Shown piece after piece: positions 43,240-50,806 of a DNA stretch of 64,000 nt. Within the stretch, counting starts at the first letter, position 1. Each line of letters opens with the position of its first letter. Made by a program: the position numbers and the translations under genes. Below the pieces are notes generated by a model that had not been told where the DNA came from, did not search any database, and worked only from the letters and a program-made list of their open reading frames with translations. The stretch spans positions 62,001 through 126,000 of the forward strand of contig FOUN01000010.1 in NCBI GenBank assembly GCA_900114885.1, written 5' to 3'. Source of the DNA: Psychrobacillus psychrodurans (GTDB lineage Bacteria; Bacillota; Bacilli; Bacillales_A; Planococcaceae).

Positions 43240-43569
43240 ATGAGTGGAATTGCAAGCACACCAGAACCACCTTATTACGCAGTGATTTTTGCATCACAGC
43301 GGACGAAGGGTGACAATGGATATGGAAATATGGCAAAAAAAATGGAGGAGTTAGCATCAGGGCAGAAGGGTTTCTTAGGTATAGAAAGTGCTCGAGATAA
43401 TGAATTAGGAATTACTGTTTCCTATTGGGACTCTATGGATGCCATAAAGAGTTGGAAAGATAATGCAGCGCACAGGATTGCACAGAATAAAGGTCAGTCA
43501 GATTGGTACATCAACTACTCCGTAAAAATTTGTAAAGTAGAGAGAGCTTATTCTTTCGAAATGGACTAA
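43240..43569 (+). CDS. ABM-domain (antibiotic biosynthesis monooxygenase-like) protein
   Basis: 109 residues from the ATG at 43240 (8 bases after GGGGGAAG; an ATG at 43234 is too close). Dimeric alpha/beta barrel pattern: YYAVIFASQRTKGDNGYGNMAKKMEELASGQKGFLGIESARD (in parts) and ITVSYWDSMDAIKSWKDNAAHRIAQNKG, as in YqjZ-like proteins. Such domains act in heme degradation, quinol oxidation or have no known substrate. 18 bases after the S51 gene, so probably co-transcribed. Confidence 0.8.
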   Translation: MSGIASTPEPPYYAVIFASQRTKGDNGYGNMAKKMEELASGQKGFLGIESARDNELGITVSYWDSMDAIKSWKDNAAHRIAQNKGQSDWYINYSVKICKVERAYSFEMD

Positions 43570-43636
43570 AATAAATTGGATCAAAATACAGATCTAGAAC
43601 CTGCTAAGTTTACTTCAAGAAATAGAATATTCATAG

Positions 43637-43672
43637 AAACCTTATGCATTAACTCAATGCTTAAGGTTTTTG
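43637..43672 (+). terminator. Terminator after the ABM gene
   Basis: AAACCTTA, inner GCATT...AATGC, TAAGGTTTTTG. Confidence 0.85.
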
Positions 43673-43722
43673 TGATTTTCGTTTCAGGTTGTTATAAAGG
43701 AACGAAGGCTAAGAGCGTCACC
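43673..43722. repeat. Interspersed repeat, copy 3 (right half)
   Basis: TGATTTTCGTTTCAGGT and, further on, GAAGGCTAAGAGCGTCAC match CTGATTTACGTTTCAGGT and AAAGGCTAAGTGCGCCAC of the copy at 59015-59058. The block GTGAAYACTGGG is missing here. Confidence 0.5.
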
Positions 43723-43813
43723 TCAAATAGGGCAACATAAGTACGCCGCAACCTGCGGCAACGATTGCATGACCCACATCCTATGGACCTCCGTTTTGTA
43801 AAAGTGAACAAGG

Positions 43814-43938
43814 TTGATTGGAGTGGAGGGCGGCGACTCCAGTGGGAACAGCGCGAGCTGAAGACCCTGGACTGAGCGAAGTGAAGGAAGCGGCTGAAGC
43901 CGTGCCCACGGAAAGCGTCCGCTCTTCACTACAATCAA
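43814..43938. repeat. GC-rich structured intergenic repeat element
   Basis: 125 bases bounded by TTGATTG and its inverse CAATCAA, strikingly GC-rich against the AT-rich surroundings. Inside, GTGGAGGGCGG (43823-43833) can pair along its whole length with CCGCTCTTCAC (43919-43929) allowing G-U pairs, so an RNA copy would close on itself. Segments such as GGCGGCGACTCC, GCTGAAGACCC and CGGAAAGCGTCCGC resemble an interspersed element I have seen in many Bacillaceae intergenic regions. No ORF fits it. Function unknown. Confidence 0.7.
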
Positions 43939-44090
43939 TGACATATTTAGGTTTCTGTTGAGAGAGGAAAGCATCTTTTTGCCCGATTTTTCATATTGAC
44001 CTATATAAGAATCAAACCTAAATTCTAGTCCAAAACCTAATATCTTATTCCAAAAGTTAAAAAAGTATAGGTAATGATAAAAGAATACAG

Positions 44091-44106
44091 TTGATAGCGC
44101 TTTCAT
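44091..44106. promoter_or_regulatory. cre site (CcpA operator) of the sugar transporter operon
   Basis: TTGATAGCGCTTTCAT differs from the cre consensus WTGNAANCGNWNNCAW at one position. It overlaps the -35 region of a promoter (TTTCAT, 16, TATAAT at 44101-44128), so glucose repression of the operon is expected. Confidence 0.75.
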
Positions 44107-44171
44107 ATTAATATTCTGAATTTATAATTAAGGAGTAATTACTTTTTAGAAAAAGGGAGAGGGATAAAAGA

Positions 44172-45275
44172 ATGAAGAAGTTCAAGGGGTTAACTTTTTT
44201 AGTTATTTTGATGGTTTTCGCATTAGTGGCCGCAGGATGTAATAATGGCGGGGACAGTTCGGTAGATGTTGGTATCGTATTACCGACAAAGGATGAGCCG
44301 CGTTGGGTTCAAGATGAGCAACGCTTTAAAGATGCTTTAGCAGATTCGGATTATTCTACGGAAATTCTGTTTAGCCAAGGATCTTCAGCGAAAGAAAAAG
44401 AAAATGTTGAAGCACTTTTAAATAAAGGAATTAAAGTATTAATCATCACACCTCATGATGGAGCAGCAGCTGCTGCAGCAGTGGAAGCAGCGAAAAAAGA
44501 GGATGTTACAGTTATCGCGTATGACCGTTTAATAACGGATACGGATGCAGTAGATTACTATGTAACTTTTGATAGCTTAGCAGTTGGTGCTGCACAAGCA
44601 CAGTATTTAGTAGACAATGCAGATGGCTCAGATGTACCACTTTATTTGTATGCAGGAGCAGCGTCTGACAACAATGCATTCTTGTTCTTTGAAGGAGCTT
44701 GGAAAGTGCTTCAGCCGAAAATTGCAGATGGAACTTTCAAGATAGCTAACTCAAGTGAGGCAGAAGCGTTAAAAGATTCAGCGGATCTATCGCGTGACCA
44801 ATTAGGTAAAATCATCGGTCAGATTACAACGAACTGGGATGCCAATGATGCTAAAAATAAAGCGCAGACACATTTAACTGCAGCTAGTGACGACTTAAAA
44901 GGAAATGTTTCAATTCTTGCACCAAATGATGGAACTGCTCGTTCTATCGCAGATGTATTTGCATCTGACAGCGCTATTACAGATTACTTTGTAACTGGGC
45001 AAGATGCAGAAAAAGCTTCAATTCAATACATTATTGATGAACAACAATCCATGACTGTTTTCAAAGATGTTCGTACATTAGTAAAGGATGCAATGGGAAT
45101 GGCAATAGAAGTTCTAGATGGTAACACGCCAGAAACAACAGGTTCTTACGATAATGGGTCAGTTGAAGTAAAAGCAAAACAAACAGATGTAATCGTAGTG
45201 GATAAAGAAAATGTTAAAGCAGAGCTTATCGACTCTGAGTATTACGAGGCAAGCGAATTCACTGGTTTAGAGTAA
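44172..45275 (+). CDS. Sugar ABC transporter substrate-binding lipoprotein (ChvE-like)
   Basis: 367 residues. Lipoprotein signal with lipobox VAAGC (Cys near 23), then a Peripl_BP_4 sugar-binding domain: VGIVLPTKDEPRWVQDEQRF, LLNKGIKVLIITPHDGAAAAAAV, VIAYDRLITDTDAVDYYVTFDS, and NAFLFFEGAWKVLQP. Trp and Arg in the PRWVQDEQRF loop and the AYDRL motif are typical of ChvE/XylF-type receptors for xylose, arabinose, glucose or galactose. First gene of the transporter; a strong stem-loop separates it from the ATPase gene so it is probably made in excess. ATG follows GGGAGAGGG. Confidence 0.85.
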   Translation: MKKFKGLTFLVILMVFALVAAGCNNGGDSSVDVGIVLPTKDEPRWVQDEQRFKDALADSDYSTEILFSQGSSAKEKENVEALLNKGIKVLIITPHDGAAAAAAVEAAKKEDVTVIAYDRLITDTDAVDYYVTFDSLAVGAAQAQYLVDNADGSDVPLYLYAGAASDNNAFLFFEGAWKVLQPKIADGTFKIANSSEAEALKDSADLSRDQLGKIIGQITTNWDANDAKNKAQTHLTAASDDLKGNVSILAPNDGTARSIADVFASDSAITDYFVTGQDAEKASIQYIIDEQQSMTVFKDVRTLVKDAMGMAIEVLDGNTPETTGSYDNGSVEVKAKQTDVIVVDKENVKAELIDSEYYEASEFTGLE

Positions 45276-45291
45276 ACATCTGAAAAGGAAG

Positions 45292-45319
45292 AATAGTGAT
45301 AGATTCATCTATCACTATT
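45292..45319 (+). terminator. Intra-operon stem-loop after the binding protein gene
   Basis: AATAGTGATAGA-TTCA-TCTATCACTATT, 12 bp perfect, with TTCTCCATTTTT after. Such hairpins stabilise the binding-protein mRNA and partly end transcription. Confidence 0.75.
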
Positions 45320-45358
45320 TCTCCATTTTTATTTGTTTTAGTAAGGGGAGGCAATAGT

Positions 45359-46879
45359 ATGAGTGATTATATTTTAGAGATGAATAATATTTCTAAAGAA
45401 TTCCCAGGTGTCAAGGCCCTCTCAAATGTGAATTTCAAAGTGAGAAAAGGTGAGATTCATTGTTTGGTTGGAGAAAACGGTGCAGGAAAATCGACTCTGA
45501 TGAAAGTATTGAGTGGAGTGTACCCATATGGAACTTACGATGGGGATATTGTATTTGAAGGAAAAGTTCAACAGTTCAATGAAATAACAGATAGTGTCAA
45601 AGTTGGTATTGGAATTATTTATCAAGAGCTAGCGCTATTTCCAGATTTGACTGTGTATGAAAATATATTTGCTGGAAACGAACTTAAAAAAGGTCCCTTC
45701 GTAGATTGGAATAAAACGATAGTTCAAGCAACCGGTTTGTTGGAAAAAGTAAAGTTAAAAGTGACTCCAGAAACATTGATCAAGGAATTAGGTGTAGGGA
45801 AACAACAGCTAGTTGAAATTGCCAAAGCTCTAAGTAAGGATGTTAACTTGCTTATATTAGATGAACCAACTGCCGCACTTAATGAGGATGACAGTGAAAA
45901 TTTATTGGTACTTCTAAAGGAACTGAAAAACCAAGGAATTAGCTGCATTATGATTTCTCATAAGCTAAAGGAAGTCATTTCCATTGCAGATAAAGTAACA
46001 GTATTACGTGATGGACAGACGATTTGTACTCTAAACGCGAGTAATGGTGAAGTATCTGAAAATGTCATTATAAAAAATATGGTAGGACGCGACATAGAAG
46101 ATATTTATCCAAAGCGTCTGAACAAGAAAATCGGTGAAACGATTCTAGAATTATCTGATTGGACTGCTTATGATTCCCAACTCGGTCGGAATGTCGTAAA
46201 AAACGTTCAGCTTGAGGTGAAAAAAGGCGAGATTATTGGAATTGCAGGACTTATGGGATCAGGTCGTACAGAACTTGCACTCAGCATTTTTGGTAACCCT
46301 AAAAACTATAAGCTACAGGGCAACATGAAAATGTTTGGGGAAACAAAAGAACTAAAGCATACAAGTGAAGCTATTAAAGCTGGTATTGCCTATGTGACTG
46401 AGGATCGTAAGGGAGACGGCTTATTCCTATTACAGGATATTAAGAGTAATGTTTCTGCAGCGCATCTAAAAGGAATCTCCACAAAGGGAATACTAAATTT
46501 AAACGAAGAAGTGAAGATAGGAACTGAATATAAGGATTCGCTTTATATAAAAGCAAGCTCACTTGAACAGATTGTTGGGAAACTCAGTGGTGGAAACCAA
46601 CAAAAAGTATCACTTGGTAAATGGTTGTTTACTGGACCTAAGATTTTGATATTGGATGAACCGACAAGAGGAATCGATGTAGGAGCGAAGTTTGAGATTT
46701 ATACAATAATGAACGAACTGATCAACGAAGGAATGAGTATTATTATGATTTCTTCAGAACTAGGTGAAGTACTAGGGATGAGTGATCGAATATATGTCAT
46801 GGCGGAAGGCTCCGTTAAAGGCGAGCTAACGATGGAAGAAGCGACACAAGAAACGATAATGGAACTTGCGACGCAATAA
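45359..46879 (+). CDS. Sugar ABC transporter ATPase (XylG/GguA-like, double domain)
   Basis: 506 residues from the ATG at 45359 behind AAGGGGAGG. Two fused ABC domains as in monosaccharide importers: Walker A GENGAGKSTLMK near 38 and the degenerate GLMGSGRTELA near 297; signatures LGVGKQQLVEIAKAL and LSGGNQQKVSLGKWL; Walker B LILDEPTAALN and LILDEPTRGID. The GTYDGDIVFEG insertion is shared with XylG and GguA/MmsA. It energises import of the sugar bound by the upstream lipoprotein. Confidence 0.9.
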   Translation: MSDYILEMNNISKEFPGVKALSNVNFKVRKGEIHCLVGENGAGKSTLMKVLSGVYPYGTYDGDIVFEGKVQQFNEITDSVKVGIGIIYQELALFPDLTVYENIFAGNELKKGPFVDWNKTIVQATGLLEKVKLKVTPETLIKELGVGKQQLVEIAKALSKDVNLLILDEPTAALNEDDSENLLVLLKELKNQGISCIMISHKLKEVISIADKVTVLRDGQTICTLNASNGEVSENVIIKNMVGRDIEDIYPKRLNKKIGETILELSDWTAYDSQLGRNVVKNVQLEVKKGEIIGIAGLMGSGRTELALSIFGNPKNYKLQGNMKMFGETKELKHTSEAIKAGIAYVTEDRKGDGLFLLQDIKSNVSAAHLKGISTKGILNLNEEVKIGTEYKDSLYIKASSLEQIVGKLSGGNQQKVSLGKWLFTGPKILILDEPTRGIDVGAKFEIYTIMNELINEGMSIIMISSELGEVLGMSDRIYVMAEGSVKGELTMEEATQETIMELATQ

Positions 46880-46892
46880 AAGGGGGATAACG

Positions 46893-48068
46893 ATGAACTT
46901 TTTTAAGGAAGCTAAAGCGCTCGTCAAAGCCAACATTCGAGATTATGGAATGTATATTGCGTTAATAGTGATAATGTTAACGTTTACGATTATGACGAAC
47001 GGATTATTTATGTCTTCACGAAACATTAGTAATTTATTGGATTCAGCAGGCTATATCGCTGTATTGGCAGTAGGGATGACGCTAGTGATTGTCATACGTC
47101 ACATAGATTTGTCAGTTGGATTTTTAGCAGGATTTCTTGGTGCCATTGCTGCGATATTTTTAACACAAATGGGAGTATCAGTATGGATTACTATCCCAGT
47201 TATTTTAATCTTTGGAGCACTAATCGGATTGGTTAATGGTGTATTAGTTGCGAAAATTGGAATACCATCCTTTGTAGCAACACTTGCAGGAATGCTGATT
47301 TTCCGTGGGGCTTTGCTTCAGGTTACGGAAAAGACAGGAACTATTATTATTAAAGACGATCAGTTTAATGCGATTGGGAACGGATTTATCCCATCTATTA
47401 TGCAAATAAATGGCTTGCATCTTTTAACATTATTAGTAGGTTTAATAGGGATTCTTTTATTTGTTTACAATGAAATTTCAAATAGACGTAACAAAATGAC
47501 CTATGGTTTCGAGGTTATGTCTAGTGGATTATTCAGTGCAAAGCTTGTATTAATATCCGCAATTATTGGATATATTACATGGATTTTAGCAGGGTATAAC
47601 GGTTTGTCTTGGACAGTAATCATTATGATTGTAGTAGTAGTTATCTATCATTTCTTATCGTCGAAAACTGTACTTGGTCGCCATATTTATGCAGTCGGGA
47701 GTAATCCAGAAGCTGCTCATTTAAGCGGTATCAATGTACAAAAGATTACATATATCGTATTTGGGTCGATGGGAATGCTCGCTGCATTATCTGGGATTCT
47801 ATTTACTTCTAGGCTTCAATCAGCAACGACTACAGCAGGAACACTATTCGAGCTAGATGCTATCGCTGCAGCATATGTTGGAGGGGTATCTTCTGCTGGA
47901 GGTGTCGGTAAAGTAACAGGTGCAATTATTGGTGCCATTGTTATGGCTTCCTTATCAAGCGGGATGAACTTACTTGGTGTTGGTATTTCTTATCAATACA
48001 TGATTCGCGGAGGGGTATTAGCTGGTGCAGTTATCTTTGATGTGATGACACGTAAGCAACGGGCTTAA
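46893..48068 (+). CDS. Sugar ABC transporter permease (XylH/GguB-like)
   Basis: 391 residues from the ATG at 46893 after AAAGGGGGAT. About ten helices; family motifs VLAVGMTLVIVIRHIDLSVGFLAGFLGAIAA (in parts, about 68-98), GLVNGVLVAKIGIPSFVATLAGMLIFRG, and AVGSNPEAAHLSGINVQ, all typical of the AraH/RbsC/XylH family. The central insertion near residues 190-250 with extra helices fits the larger XylH/GguB subgroup. Forms a homodimer with the double ATPase. Confidence 0.88.
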   Translation: MNFFKEAKALVKANIRDYGMYIALIVIMLTFTIMTNGLFMSSRNISNLLDSAGYIAVLAVGMTLVIVIRHIDLSVGFLAGFLGAIAAIFLTQMGVSVWITIPVILIFGALIGLVNGVLVAKIGIPSFVATLAGMLIFRGALLQVTEKTGTIIIKDDQFNAIGNGFIPSIMQINGLHLLTLLVGLIGILLFVYNEISNRRNKMTYGFEVMSSGLFSAKLVLISAIIGYITWILAGYNGLSWTVIIMIVVVVIYHFLSSKTVLGRHIYAVGSNPEAAHLSGINVQKITYIVFGSMGMLAALSGILFTSRLQSATTTAGTLFELDAIAAAYVGGVSSAGGVGKVTGAIIGAIVMASLSSGMNLLGVGISYQYMIRGGVLAGAVIFDVMTRKQRA

Positions 48069-48088
48069 TACAATAGGATATAATTTGT

Positions 48089-48118
48089 GGCACCCTTTCT
48101 TTTTGGGGTGCCTTGTAT
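48089..48118 (+). terminator. Terminator of the sugar transporter operon
   Basis: GGCACCC, nine-base loop, GGGTGCC (with one extra G), then TTGTATTATAT; the T-run is weak. Confidence 0.55.
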
Positions 48119-48139
48119 TATATATAAGGGATTATGGAG

Positions 48140-48265
48140 TTTACTTGCTTTTATTAGTAATTTACTTGTGCTCTGTAATCGTTTACTCACGGATAGCTAA
48201 ACAATACTTGCTTACAATCTATATTTACTTGCTCCCATGTGTTAAATACTTGCGGAACGGATAAT
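48140..48265. repeat. Six-unit array of TTTACTTGC at exact 21-bp period
   Basis: The heads start at 48140, 48161, 48182, 48203, 48224 and 48245: TTTACTTG, TTTACTTG, TTTACTCA, AATACTTG, TTTACTTG, AATACTTG. The steps are all exactly 21 bases, two helical turns, while the 12-13 bases between heads are not conserved. Both strands are closed by stops in all frames, so it is not coding. It lies between the transporter terminator and the promoter of the three-component sensor operon at 48304. Confidence 0.85.
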
Positions 48266-48303
48266 TTTGTAAAAAAAGGCGTGGAAAGCATCTAGAAATA
48301 CGA

Positions 48304-48332
48304 TTGGTCAATTTCATTCCTGATGTTAATAT
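48304..48332 (+). promoter_or_regulatory. Possible promoter of the sugar sensor operon
   Basis: TTGGTC, 17 bases, TAATAT, 34 bases before the ATG at 48366 and 52 bases after the last unit of the 21-bp array. Confidence 0.45.
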
Positions 48333-48365
48333 GGAAGAAACAAGCCTACGGAAAGGGGAAGGTAA

Positions 48366-49346
48366 ATGCGGAAAAAAATTGTTCTTCTATTAGGAACTCT
48401 AATCATTGTTTTTAGCTACTTAACTATTGTATCTGCAACAAAGGCTTTTCGATCCACAAGTGAATTACCTGCCACCCTTTCCGAGATGGAAGATACTATT
48501 CGTCTTGTATTAATCACCCAAGAACTGGATACTCCTTTTTGGAATAAAGTCGGACAAGGAGCAAAGCAGCAAGCGAAGGAAGAAAATGTTGAGCTTGAAG
48601 TATGGGGAAGTTACGGAAATGATCAAGAAGAATTTTTAAAAAAGATGGAGATTGCCATTCATTCCAAAGTCGATGGAATCATCGTGCAGGGCTTAGATAC
48701 AGAGGAATTTAAAGAACTGTCAAAAATTAAAGCAGCCTTTTATGGAATTCCTGTCATAACGGTTGCAAATGATGTTCCAGTAGAAGAAAGCTTGCGTAAA
48801 ACATACGTCGGCTCCGATCAGTTCTGGGCAGGAAAAATGATTGCCCATCAGCTTATTAAAGAAATGGGCACATCTGGGGAAGTGATAATTCTTGGGGATG
48901 AAGTGCAAGCATATTATCAACAAGAACGTTTAGCAGGGATACAAGATGTTCTCGAGGGATACCCAGATATTAACATAATTATAAGAGGGACAAAGGACAC
49001 TAATGAACAAGTGATTTCGACAACCCAACAGCTTATGAATGAGGTACCTAGAGCCACAGCATTTATCGCGGTCAATGCAAAATATGTGGGTCCTATGATT
49101 CAAGAAATAGGAAGGCGAACACAGGTGGAGCCATATCATATTTATACGTTTGATGATGGAGTTGAATCGACGGCCCTTCTAGAACAAGGAAAGCTAGATG
49201 GTATTTTAGAGCAAAAACCAGTGGAAATGGGCAAGGAAAGTGTGAAGTGGCTCATGGAATGGATTACAGGAAAGACGGTTCCTCTTAATTCTGATGGGTA
49301 TTTAACAGAAACAAATATGCTTGTGTCGGATGGTGACATGCCTTGA
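48366..49346 (+). CDS. Membrane-anchored sugar-sensing binding protein (XylFII-like)
   Basis: 326 residues. An uncleaved-looking N-terminal helix (about 4-24, KIVLLLGTLIIVFSYLTIV) with no lipobox cysteine, then a Peripl_BP_4 domain: IRLVLITQELDTPFWNKVGQGAKQQA, DGIIVQGLDTEEF, PVITVANDVPVE, VGSDQFWAGKMIA and YTFDDGVESTALLEQGKLDGILEQKP (in parts). It overlaps the next gene, a LytS-like kinase, by 4 bases (TTGA). In Clostridium beijerinckii XylFII presents xylose to the LytS kinase; the gene order here is the same, so a sensor rather than transport role is likely. Confidence 0.8.
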   Translation: MRKKIVLLLGTLIIVFSYLTIVSATKAFRSTSELPATLSEMEDTIRLVLITQELDTPFWNKVGQGAKQQAKEENVELEVWGSYGNDQEEFLKKMEIAIHSKVDGIIVQGLDTEEFKELSKIKAAFYGIPVITVANDVPVEESLRKTYVGSDQFWAGKMIAHQLIKEMGTSGEVIILGDEVQAYYQQERLAGIQDVLEGYPDINIIIRGTKDTNEQVISTTQQLMNEVPRATAFIAVNAKYVGPMIQEIGRRTQVEPYHIYTFDDGVESTALLEQGKLDGILEQKPVEMGKESVKWLMEWITGKTVPLNSDGYLTETNMLVSDGDMP

Positions 49347-50806
49347 CCACCATTCAACGAAAGATTTGGTTACTCGTTTCCGTTATGCTACTTATCATGG
49401 GAATTATTTGGATGATGCTGACTTATTACAACCAGCAAACACAAGAACAAACAAATACCATTCTACAACGTTATTTACGTATGAATGAAGTAACGATTGC
49501 TAGTCAGAAAATTATAACCGATTTAAATAATTTCTTGCTGGACCCAACAGAAATGAATAAAGCCAAAATAGAGAAAAGTATTAAAACCATTGAGGAAGTT
49601 CAACAGGACGTAGCAAAACTTCGCAATGAAGAAAATGCCTTTTCTGTTACAAACTATATACATTTAATAGATAGTTTAGTGGAGACGACAAATCGTTCTA
49701 TACTATTTTCAGAGGAGCAGGAATTAGAAGGTTCTACGAATGAATTCAATGAAGCGAATCGTATATCGATGTACATATCTGAAATGACATTAACAATCTT
49801 AGATCGAGAATTAAAGACCTATAATCTATTTTACCGAGAAATTATTGATCAGTCCGAGGAGTTAAAAAAACTAGGTTTTTGGATACTCCTGTTAGTAACT
49901 TCTGTACTGCTTTTGGCTACCTATTGGTTCTCGCTCAGTATTACAAAACCTGTTCATCAGTTAACGAAGGCTGCAAATGAGTTAGCTCGGGGCCGTTTCA
50001 ATCAAAGAATAAAAGTGGAATCTAACGATGAAATTGCATTCTTAGCGCAAACATTTGATGAAATGCGTATTAATATTAATGACTTAATATTGGAGATTCA
50101 ACAAAAGGCGCAGCTTGAACATGAACTTCAGCAAAGTAAGTTGCTACTGAAGGAGAGCCAGTTAAGAAGTTTACAGAGTCAAATTAATCCTCATTTTCTA
50201 TTTAACACATTGAATACCTTGTCTAAGAAGGCCTATTTGGACGGTGCAGAAGAAACGAGTGACCTATTGGTTAGTGTAGCGGGATTGTTGCGTTATAACC
50301 TAAAGCGGATAGATCGTTCGGTTACATTATATGAGGAAGTACTTGTGCTCAATCAATATATGGAAATACAAAAAGCACGGTTTACGGACCGTTTAAATTT
50401 TAAAAAAACTATCGATGAATCATGTTTGCATGTCAATATACCTGGTCTTACACTTCAACCTATTATTGAAAACGCAGTCATTCATGCAATCGAGCCAGAA
50501 GAAAATGGAGGTACCATATCGTTTAAAATTTTAAGAGATGGTTCCTGGATTATTATTGAAATAGAAGATAGTGGAAAAGGGATATCACAGGAAAATATTG
50601 AATTGTTACTAAGTGGACAAATGGGTTCCAACGAAGGGCACTCCACTGGTATTGGTTTTCAAAATGTAGTTAAAAGGCTCCAGCTATTTTACGGTGTAGA
50701 TAATTTAGTATCTATTGAAAGTGTAGAAGGTATTGGAACGAAGGTAATCATACAAATCCCAGAAACTAGGGAGGAGGTAAGTGATGAGACTTTTAATCGT
50801 AGATGA
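49343..50806 (+). CDS. LytS/YesM-type sensor histidine kinase
   Basis: 487 residues from a TTG overlapping the previous stop. Two membrane helices (about 9-27 and 174-197) bracket an extracellular helical domain; then HAMP (SITKPVHQLTKAANELARGRFNQRI, in parts), the His_kinase region with SQINPHFLFNTLNTLS (phospho-accepting His near 285), and HATPase motifs PIIENAVIHAIEP, IEDSGKGI and GTGIGFQNV. It probably receives the sugar signal from the 48366 product through its outside domain and phosphorylates the YesN-like regulator. It overlaps the regulator gene. Confidence 0.9.
   Translation: MTTIQRKIWLLVSVMLLIMGIIWMMLTYYNQQTQEQTNTILQRYLRMNEVTIASQKIITDLNNFLLDPTEMNKAKIEKSIKTIEEVQQDVAKLRNEENAFSVTNYIHLIDSLVETTNRSILFSEEQELEGSTNEFNEANRISMYISEMTLTILDRELKTYNLFYREIIDQSEELKKLGFWILLLVTSVLLLATYWFSLSITKPVHQLTKAANELARGRFNQRIKVESNDEIAFLAQTFDEMRININDLILEIQQKAQLEHELQQSKLLLKESQLRSLQSQINPHFLFNTLNTLSKKAYLDGAEETSDLLVSVAGLLRYNLKRIDRSVTLYEEVLVLNQYMEIQKARFTDRLNFKKTIDESCLHVNIPGLTLQPIIENAVIHAIEPEENGGTISFKILRDGSWIIIEIEDSGKGISQENIELLLSGQMGSNEGHSTGIGFQNVVKRLQLFYGVDNLVSIESVEGIGTKVIIQIPETREEVSDETFNRR

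Noticed and set aside
43723-44106. 127-codon minus-strand ORF
   Set aside because: It runs through the GC-rich repeat element and the cre site, with no SD and an atypical composition.
48140-48265. CRISPR array
   Set aside because: The conserved part is only 8 bp and the 13-bp gaps are too short for spacers; no cas genes are present.
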